Under the pieces are notes generated by a model. It saw nothing but the letters and a program-made list of their open reading frames with translations. It made no database searches and was not told the DNA's origin. Source: Tahibacter soli (GTDB taxonomy: Bacteria > Pseudomonadota > Gammaproteobacteria > Xanthomonadales > Rhodanobacteraceae). Taken from it: a stretch of DNA of 64,000 nucleotides. Below, in pieces: positions 58,388 through 64,000 of the stretch. The position numbers and the translations under genes were made by a program. The stretch is taken from NCBI RefSeq assembly GCF_025717065.2, contig NZ_JAOVZO020000023.1, forward strand, positions 62,001-126,000. The letters run 5' to 3'. The first letter of the stretch is position 1, and every line of letters starts with the position of its first letter.

Positions 58388-60838
58388 TCACTGAAATCCG
58401 TTCGCGAAAATAACATCTCCGCCGACGCGAAACGTGCGCACTTCGCCCGGATACAGGTCGAAGCGCAGCCGCGTCGACGCGAGCGCCGCGCCCGAGAGCA
58501 GGTCGCGCACGGCGCCCGTGCCGCCGAGCGTCACGGTCACCGCGCTCCGCGTCGTCAGTGCCGTGTTGATCGCGGCGTAATAGTTGCCCTGCGCCGTCGC
58601 GATCTCGCGCACGACGACCGCGGCGTCGCTCGCCGCGCCCGCGCGCGTCGTCGCGGCGAGCGCCGGCAGCGTCAGCAGCGCGCGGTTGTAGCGGCGCACG
58701 TACGCCGGTTCTCCGCGCGAGAAGCTCGACGATTCGAGGTAGCCGATGTTGAGCGGATTGCCGTTCGCGAGCGCGCGCGCCTCGGCCATGGTCACGTAGG
58801 GGCCCGCGCGATCGACCGCGACCGCGATGTAGCCGACGCGCCCCTGGAACGGTTCGGTCGCGCTGACCGCGTAGTGCGTCGTGCACGCGTTGTCTTCGAA
58901 CGACTGGCCGTTGTCTTCGTTGAGCGGGTAGTAGTGCGTCAGCGTCTGGCCGTCCGCGTTCGAGAACTCGGCGAACAGCTGCGCATCGTCGACCGTGTAC
59001 AGACTCGTGCCGACCGGCAGCGTCATCGCGACGCCGTCGGTCGTCGCATAGCGCGCGGGGTCGGGCGGCGGCGTGCCGTGCGTCTCCTCGGCGCGTTCGG
59101 TGCCGGTCGTGGCGATCGGCCAGGTCTTGAACACGCCGTTGTAGTGCTGCCGCTGCGACAGCATCTGCGCCGGCGTGAAGCCGCCCCATTGCCAGCGATA
59201 CCAGTTCGCGACGTCGGGATCGGGATTGCCGTTCAGCGTCGCGGCGTAGGTGTTCCACCACGTCACGTCGTCGGTCACGAGATTCGTCAGGTTGGCCTCG
59301 CCCGGCGTCGTGTACGCCGGCGGCACCGGTTCGCCGGGATATGCGGTGAAGTGGATTTGTGCATCGTTGTCGCCGAGGCCGGCGCGCACGTAGTCGCGCA
59401 GATTGACGAGCAGATCGCGACGCTCGCCGTACCACCAGTCGTAGTAGCTCGCGCGCGACGCCTCGTCGCTGCGCAGCTGCGCGATCGTGCGCGGCTGCGC
59501 CGGCCGGTCGGCGTTGTAGCGCGCGAGCGCCGCCGGCGAAAAGCTGACCGGCAGCTTCGTCTGGCGCGTGCGCAGCCACACGCCGACGAAATCGGCGACG
59601 TCGCGGTGCGCGATCACGGTCTTGTCGACGAGGTGCTGGAGATCGACCAGCGTGTCGGGGTCGGTCACGTCGGCGGAGACGTTTTCGGTCCACCACACGC
59701 ACGTGTAGTAGCTCGTATTGCCGCAGGTCGTGTAGACGCCGTCCCACAGCTTTTTCGTGCGGCGCTGCGCGCCGAGCGAGCGGTAGCCGCAGCTTGCACC
59801 GGTGCAGGCGCCGACGCTGCCGCCGTATTCGAAGTAGGGCAGCACGGAGAGGCCCGCCGCGCCGGCGCGCGCGACGATCTGCGTCCAGATGTCCACGAGC
59901 GGCGGCTGCGCGTTCCAGATCCACTGCGCGTCGCCGCCGTCGAAACCCTGGTTGTGGCCCCATTCCATGAGGTCCTTGCCGAACGTATTGAAGCCGTAGA
60001 ACTTCGCCAGCGTCATCTTCGCGGCGAACCAGTCGATCGGCTGCGCGAACGCGCGCTGCGCGGCGTTGTTCGACGACACCGCCTCGTCGGCCATTTCCTC
60101 GCGCCAGAACAGATGGCGGCGCGGCAGCGGCGCCGGCGGATATTCGACCGGCGCGGGCAGCGCGGCGGCGTTCGTCACCTCGTACAGACGGATCTTGCCG
60201 ATAGCCGCGCCGCTGCCGGCCGGATCGTCCCACTGCTTGTTCTGGAAGATCACGACGTCGAAGCCGTTCGCCGGCACGAGATTGCGGTTCGCGCAGACGG
60301 CGTTGCGTTCGGCCTTGAGCGTCGAGAAGCGTTCGTGCAGGACGAACAGGCTGCGATACGACGTCCACGTTTGCGACTGCGGATAGTTCAGCGATTCGAG
60401 CGTCGAACGCGTGAACTGGCGCCGCGCGTCGCCGACCGACCTGCCGGTGGCGAAGCCGCGCACGAAGTCGGCGCCGCGGTTGGCGACGAAGATCGTGCGC
60501 GGCACGTCGTCGGGATATTCGACGTCGAGCACGTAGGCGCGGCCGGCGACGAGGCCGCGCCCGGCGCCGATGCGATAGCCGAACGCCTTGGAATCCGGCG
60601 ACATCGCCATGACGCGCGCGTTGCGGCCCAGGCGCGACGCGACGCCCGATGCGCCGCTCGGGCTTTCGAAGGTCGGCGCGGCGACGGCGGTGTCGATTTC
60701 GTCGACGAGCGTCAGCGCGCCGAACGGCTGGGTTTCGAGCGGCAGCGGCGCGTCGACGACGGCCTGCGCCGGCGCGTCGGTCGCGGCGAGGAGCGCCAGC
60801 GCGCAGCCGGCGAGGCACTGCACGAGATTGCGTTTCAC
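58388..60838 (-). CDS. Secreted protein with a possible TIM-barrel (glycoside hydrolase-like) domain
   Basis: The 816-residue product has a signal sequence (core LAGCALALLAATDAPAQA). A middle region looks like a TIM-barrel with repeated strands and acidic ends (FYGFNTFGKDLMEWGHNQGFDGG, LSVLPYFEYGG, ADFVGVWLRTR). It also contains several paired Cys (ACTGASC, TTCGNTSYYTC). The C-terminus ends in a beta-rich domain and the tail GDVIFANGFQ. The layout suggests a secreted carbohydrate-active enzyme, but no family or catalytic residues can be named with confidence. A possible Shine-Dalgarno site is weak, and ATG 60838 gives the best signal peptide. No terminator was clear downstream. Confidence 0.78.
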   Translation of the reverse strand: MKRNLVQCLAGCALALLAATDAPAQAVVDAPLPLETQPFGALTLVDEIDTAVAAPTFESPSGASGVASRLGRNARVMAMSPDSKAFGYRIGAGRGLVAGRAYVLDVEYPDDVPRTIFVANRGADFVRGFATGRSVGDARRQFTRSTLESLNYPQSQTWTSYRSLFVLHERFSTLKAERNAVCANRNLVPANGFDVVIFQNKQWDDPAGSGAAIGKIRLYEVTNAAALPAPVEYPPAPLPRRHLFWREEMADEAVSSNNAAQRAFAQPIDWFAAKMTLAKFYGFNTFGKDLMEWGHNQGFDGGDAQWIWNAQPPLVDIWTQIVARAGAAGLSVLPYFEYGGSVGACTGASCGYRSLGAQRRTKKLWDGVYTTCGNTSYYTCVWWTENVSADVTDPDTLVDLQHLVDKTVIAHRDVADFVGVWLRTRQTKLPVSFSPAALARYNADRPAQPRTIAQLRSDEASRASYYDWWYGERRDLLVNLRDYVRAGLGDNDAQIHFTAYPGEPVPPAYTTPGEANLTNLVTDDVTWWNTYAATLNGNPDPDVANWYRWQWGGFTPAQMLSQRQHYNGVFKTWPIATTGTERAEETHGTPPPDPARYATTDGVAMTLPVGTSLYTVDDAQLFAEFSNADGQTLTHYYPLNEDNGQSFEDNACTTHYAVSATEPFQGRVGYIAVAVDRAGPYVTMAEARALANGNPLNIGYLESSSFSRGEPAYVRRYNRALLTLPALAATTRAGAASDAAVVVREIATAQGNYYAAINTALTTRSAVTVTLGGTGAVRDLLSGAALASTRLRFDLYPGEVRTFRVGGDVIFANGFQ

Positions 60839-61053
60839 GGTCGTCTCCGGGAGGGCGGGGAGCCGGCGTCGACGCTATCACGCCTGCACAAAGGGAAAAC
60901 TGGACCGGATTCGGATTTCCTGACGGCGCCCTGACGAATGCGCGGGCTGCGAACGCGCGGTTAAGCGGGTTTAACGAGCGCCGCCGCAACGGCGACGGTC
61001 GCTACGACTTTCGTCTCATGCAAGTTGACGCCGTCCGCACGACACTCGATCGC

Positions 61054-61707
61054 ATGAGCACGACGATCCTGATTGCCGACGACCACGCCGTCGTTCGCGA
61101 AGGCATCCGCGGCCTGTTGCGCCTCGATCCGCGCTTCGTGATCGTCGGCGAGGCCGCCGACGGCGAAACCGCGACCGACATCGCGCGCGAGCATGCGCCC
61201 GACGTGGTGCTGCTCGATCTGATGATGCCCGGCATCGGCGGCGTCGCGGCGACGCGCGCGATCAAGGCCGCGAGCCCGCGCACGCACATCATGATCCTCA
61301 CGTCGTCGAACGACGACGAACTCGCGTTCGCGGCGATCGAAGCCGGCGCGCAGTCGTTCCTGCTCAAGTCGATGCGCGGCGAAAACCTGCTGCAGGCGAT
61401 CCACTACGCGAGCATCGGCGAATCGACGATGCATCCGTCGATCGCGCGGCGCATCCTGTCGGCGGTGCAGCAGCGCAACCAGCCGGCGGCCGATCCGTTC
61501 GGCGAACTGACCGAGCGCGAACTCGACGTGCTGCGCCGGCTCGCCGAAGGCGGCAGCAACGCGAAGATCGCGGCGCACCTCGGCATCACCGAGAAAACGG
61601 TGAAGGCGCACCTCGGTAACGTGATGTCGAAGCTGCAGCTCTCGGACCGCACGGCGGCGGTCGCCTTCGCGTGGCGCGAGGGATTGATGGCGCGCCGCGC
61701 GAGCTGA
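61054..61707 (+). CDS. NarL/FixJ-type response regulator
   Basis: The 217-residue protein has a receiver domain (TTILIADDHAVVREGIRGLL, Asp in PDVVLLDLMMPGIGGV, and Lys in FLLKSMRGE) and a C-terminal LuxR-type HTH (LTERELDVLRRLAEGGSNAKIAAHLGITEKTVKAHL). Its partner kinase is not in the window, so it is an orphan here. I selected ATG 61054 because the receiver strand begins immediately. ATG 61018 would add twelve residues without homology. Its end lies 11 bases from the convergent lpxO gene. Confidence 0.88.
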   Translation: MSTTILIADDHAVVREGIRGLLRLDPRFVIVGEAADGETATDIAREHAPDVVLLDLMMPGIGGVAATRAIKAASPRTHIMILTSSNDDELAFAAIEAGAQSFLLKSMRGENLLQAIHYASIGESTMHPSIARRILSAVQQRNQPAADPFGELTERELDVLRRLAEGGSNAKIAAHLGITEKTVKAHLGNVMSKLQLSDRTAAVAFAWREGLMARRAS

Positions 61708-61718
61708 GGTTCAGCAGG

Positions 61719-62621
61719 CTACGGCCAGAAAATCCACGCGAGAATGCCGCCGAAGATCGCGAACTTGAGCACGTAGTAGAGCGGCTTGTTCCATTCGCGC
61801 AGCGCCTTGGCCTTGAGGCGGATCGCGTAGAACGACGCGAACACGCGATTGAGGCCGCCGGTCTTGTCGCCTTCCTGGTTCGGCGACGCGCCCGCCGCGA
61901 CGAGATGGCGCGCGATGAAGCGGTTGAGCGCGCCGGCCCAGCGCCAGCGCATCGGGCGCTCGACGTCGCAGAACAGGATGATGCGGTCGCGGTCGGTGCC
62001 GTTCTCGGCGCGGTGGATGTAGGTTTCGTCGAACATCACGGCTTCGCCGTCGCGCCAGCTGTAACGCTCGCCGTCGACTTCGATGTAGCAGCGATCGTCG
62101 CCCGGCGTGACGAGGCCGAGGTGATAGCGGATCGATCCGGCGTACGGATCGCGGTGCTTGCGCAGTTCGCTGCCGGGCGGCAGCTCGGCGAACATCGCGG
62201 CCTTGACGCTCGGAATCGTGTTGAGAATTTCCGTGGTCTTCGGGCACAGCTCCCGCGCGGACGGATGCGCGTCGTCGTACCACTTGAGATAGAAGCGCTT
62301 CCAGCCGCGGCGGAAGAACGAATTGAAACCGACGTCGTTGTACGACGAGGCCGCCTTGATCTGCTGCGCGTCGCGCAGCGCGAGCGCCTCGGCGCGGATT
62401 TCCTGCCAGCTCGCGGTCAGCGGTTTGAGATCGTCGAAGAACTCGGTCGAGACGTAAGGCTTCGTCGGCACGCGCGAACAGGCGTACATGAACACGTTGA
62501 CCGGCGCCATGAACATCGAGTGGTCGGTGAGCTGGCGGAAGAATTTCAGACGCACGCGCCCGCGAAAATGCACGTACAGCGTGCTGCCGACGAAGACGGC
62601 CAGGATCACCCACTTCAACAT
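61719..62621 (-). CDS. lpxO: Lipid A 2-hydroxylase LpxO (aspartyl/asparaginyl beta-hydroxylase family)
   Basis: LpxO is an inner-membrane Fe(II)/2-oxoglutarate-dependent enzyme that adds a 2-OH group to a secondary acyl chain of lipid A. The 300-residue protein has an N-terminal membrane helix (LKWVILAVFVGSTLYVHF), the beta-hydroxylase core with HRDPYAGSIRYHLGL (His-x-Asp) and the distal His in YIHRAENGTDRDRIIL, and a C-terminal helix (AIFGGILAWIF). ATG 62621 gives the normal length. The upstream start at 62744 adds an Arg-rich leader. It is a single gene on the minus strand. Confidence 0.88.
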   Translation of the reverse strand: MLKWVILAVFVGSTLYVHFRGRVRLKFFRQLTDHSMFMAPVNVFMYACSRVPTKPYVSTEFFDDLKPLTASWQEIRAEALALRDAQQIKAASSYNDVGFNSFFRRGWKRFYLKWYDDAHPSARELCPKTTEILNTIPSVKAAMFAELPPGSELRKHRDPYAGSIRYHLGLVTPGDDRCYIEVDGERYSWRDGEAVMFDETYIHRAENGTDRDRIILFCDVERPMRWRWAGALNRFIARHLVAAGASPNQEGDKTGGLNRVFASFYAIRLKAKALREWNKPLYYVLKFAIFGGILAWIFWP

Positions 62622-62784
62622 GTGCTGCAGACTCCACCGGAACGGCCGGCGCGTACGGGCGCGCATTATCCGCCATCGGCGCGCGGCTGGCACGGGACGT
62701 TGGTCGGTGTTTCGGCGCGTGGGGGCGCGAGGCGTCTTTTGCAAGGGCGCGGGGTCGTCGATTCGACGCCCCCGCGCCGCGCGG

Positions 62785-63648
62785 TCACCGGTTCTGGATG
62801 TAGCAGGCGCCGTCGACGCAGACGATGCCGCCGCCGCCCAGGCCCCCTCGCATGTCGATCACCGGCACGCCGAACGATTCCGCGAGCCAGCGGAACCAGT
62901 CGATGTCGGCGGCCGGGCCGGTATCGACGCCGAAATCGAAAAACGTATTGTTGTAGAGCTGTTCCTTCTGCTCGGGAATCGGATTGTCGCGCGCGTCGCG
63001 CGACGCGTCCTTGAGACGTCTCCACCGGTTGACGTTCAGGTCGAAGAAGTAGATCGAGGTCGAACCGTCGCGAAAGCGGAACGTCACCTGGACCGGAACG
63101 CCGTTTTCGTTGAAGTGCGTGAATCGATAGTTCTGGGCGGCGAAGAACGCGATGCGCGCTTCGATGTCCTGGGCGTGCATGCGCACCATTTCCGCGACGC
63201 GCGCTTCGAGGTTCGGGTCCATCACGTTTTCGTACGCGTTGACCGGCAGGCGTTCTCCCGATGTCGTCTGCGCCGACGATTTCGATACGAGGGCCTGCTG
63301 CGCGGCCGGGGCGTCGACGACGCGCGTATTGCCGTTCGTCAGCACCGAGAGGTCGTAGATGAGGGTCGCGATTTCCGGCTCGACCGGCACGGCGATGATG
63401 TTGGGTTCGTACGGCGGCGGCTCGGGATCGTACGGATCGGGAATGTTCGCGATATTCGCGTATTTCGCGACCGTGCCGTTGGCGAGGTTGACGATGTAGC
63501 CTGGCTGCACGCCGGGCGAGTAGAGCTCGCTCCACGCGACGTCGTACATCTGCTGCGGCGTGCAGCCGTCGCAGCCGAAGATCGAAGCGAAAGCGACGGT
63601 CGGCAGGGCCAGGGCGCCCGCGACCGCGACGGCGAAAATTTTCTTCAT
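62785..63648 (-). CDS. Exported protein of unknown function with a CDGC motif
   Basis: The 287-residue protein has a signal peptide (residues 1-22, AGALALPTVAFA). Immediately after comes SIFGCDGCTPQQM, a CxxC motif that might hold a metal or disulphide. The rest has helices (ARVAEMVRMHAQDIEARIAFFAAQNY), a strand region (VQVTFRFRDGSTSIYFFDL), and a Cys-containing end (GIVCVDGACYIQNR). It lies between lpxO and the divergent gene at the window end. No family is recognised, and I do not infer a function. Confidence 0.7.
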   Translation of the reverse strand: MKKIFAVAVAGALALPTVAFASIFGCDGCTPQQMYDVAWSELYSPGVQPGYIVNLANGTVAKYANIANIPDPYDPEPPPYEPNIIAVPVEPEIATLIYDLSVLTNGNTRVVDAPAAQQALVSKSSAQTTSGERLPVNAYENVMDPNLEARVAEMVRMHAQDIEARIAFFAAQNYRFTHFNENGVPVQVTFRFRDGSTSIYFFDLNVNRWRRLKDASRDARDNPIPEQKEQLYNNTFFDFGVDTGPAADIDWFRWLAESFGVPVIDMRGGLGGGGIVCVDGACYIQNR

Positions 63649-63871
63649 GCAAAACTCCGGAATGGGATGTACATGGTTTCGCCGCGACCGGCGAGACGGC
63701 GCGGCGAAACCACGCTAGCGGCGAGTGACGCTGCGCGCGTTCGGACTTCGTTAGCGAAGGGACGAACCGCACGGCCATGTGGACGAGTGCGCGGCGATAG
63801 GTCTGCGGTCCGCTTTGCGCAAGCACATGGACCGAACCCCTCGTAGACCGATCACCTCACGGAGACGCCGA

Positions 63872-64000
63872 TGACGCTGCAACTGACGCTGGTCAACAAC
63901 TCGGGCAAGCCGGGCAACCTGTTCGCGTTTCAACGCTACGGCGGTCTGCGGCAGTCGCTGGCGTGGCTGTCGAAGTACGCCTATCCCGGCACGCAGGTCG
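63872..64000 (+). CDS. 5' end of an unidentified gene (3'-truncated)
   Basis: ATG 63872 has CGGAGA about 6 bases upstream. It is followed by 43 in-frame codons to the window edge: LTLVNNSGKPGNLFAFQRYG, then a further segment with WLSKYAYPGTQV. No signal peptide or recognised family. The start is convincing but the product cannot be named. It is divergent from the exported protein at 62785, with a 223-base gap. Confidence 0.5.

Overview
The window is about 64 kb of very GC-rich, gene-dense DNA. It looks like the chromosome of a gammaproteobacterium of the Xanthomonadales (Lysobacterales), probably a Rhodanobacteraceae member close to Dokdonella or Tahibacter. That placement is inference. It rests on several secreted proteins that end in an IFRDGFE-like tail, on the REP-type transposase of the YHVVSRCVRRAWLCG family, on short intergenic stem-loop repeats containing CCCTCTCCC, and on the mix of regulators. 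No rRNA, tRNA, CRISPR array, prophage or plasmid origin was seen. Both ends cut through genes.

Layout. (1) 1-9207, plus strand: a Flp/Tad pilus locus with small exported proteins, a class IVb prepilin-like peptide, CpaB, the secretin CpaC, an FHA-domain/TadA ATPase fusion, TadB, TadC, a DUF192 protein, a TPR lipoprotein and a TadE-like pseudopilin. (2) 9208-10557: intergenic repeats, RidA and a LysR remnant. (3) 10554-13371: a YciI-like protein, then a ureohydrolase and a DUF1989 protein as a two-gene unit, with a divergent LysR regulator. (4) 13376-18447: a large Lhr-type helicase overlapping an AraC regulator. (5) 18583-20215: a REP-associated tyrosine transposase (RAYT) between oppositely oriented arrays of a GGACACCC-containing repeat. 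(6) 20243-21890: a rhodanese, a divergent GlxA/FtrA-like regulator and a small protein. (7) 22134-32390: two tandem paralogous secreted subtilases of about 1,670 residues each. (8) 32773-41042: a CadC-like membrane regulator, an Ig-like repeat protein, an ECF sigma/membrane-protein pair and a transglutaminase-like protein. (9) 41291-45025: an epimerase, SoxR, and a SoxR-box-controlled quinone oxidoreductase plus MFS pump. (10) 45022-55247: the most unusual part, a divergent redox/maturation locus. (11) 55437-64000: a LytTR two-component pair, exported proteins, a NarL-type regulator, LpxO and a truncated last gene.

The locus at 45-55 kb has two arms that diverge from a palindrome-bearing intergenic region. 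The left arm encodes, in transcription order, a VioB-type ferritin-like protein, a protein resembling the N-terminal part of LodA-type quinoprotein oxidases, a separate protein carrying the PWQ...WAASRPD signature near the LodA quinone site, a radical SAM/SPASM maturase, and a LodB/QhpG-like flavoprotein. Four of the five genes overlap their neighbour by 4 bp or lie 10 bp away. The right arm encodes an exported di-heme c-type (DHOR/MauG-like) protein and an FAD amine oxidase. I infer a split, radical-SAM-matured protein-derived-quinone oxidase system. It is the best candidate here for an undescribed system.

Other points worth attention are a textbook SoxR promoter with a 19-bp spacer, a family of MITE-like elements with 14-bp terminal inverted repeats, hairpins whose outer stems covary, and a shared C-terminal tail on four otherwise unrelated exported proteins.
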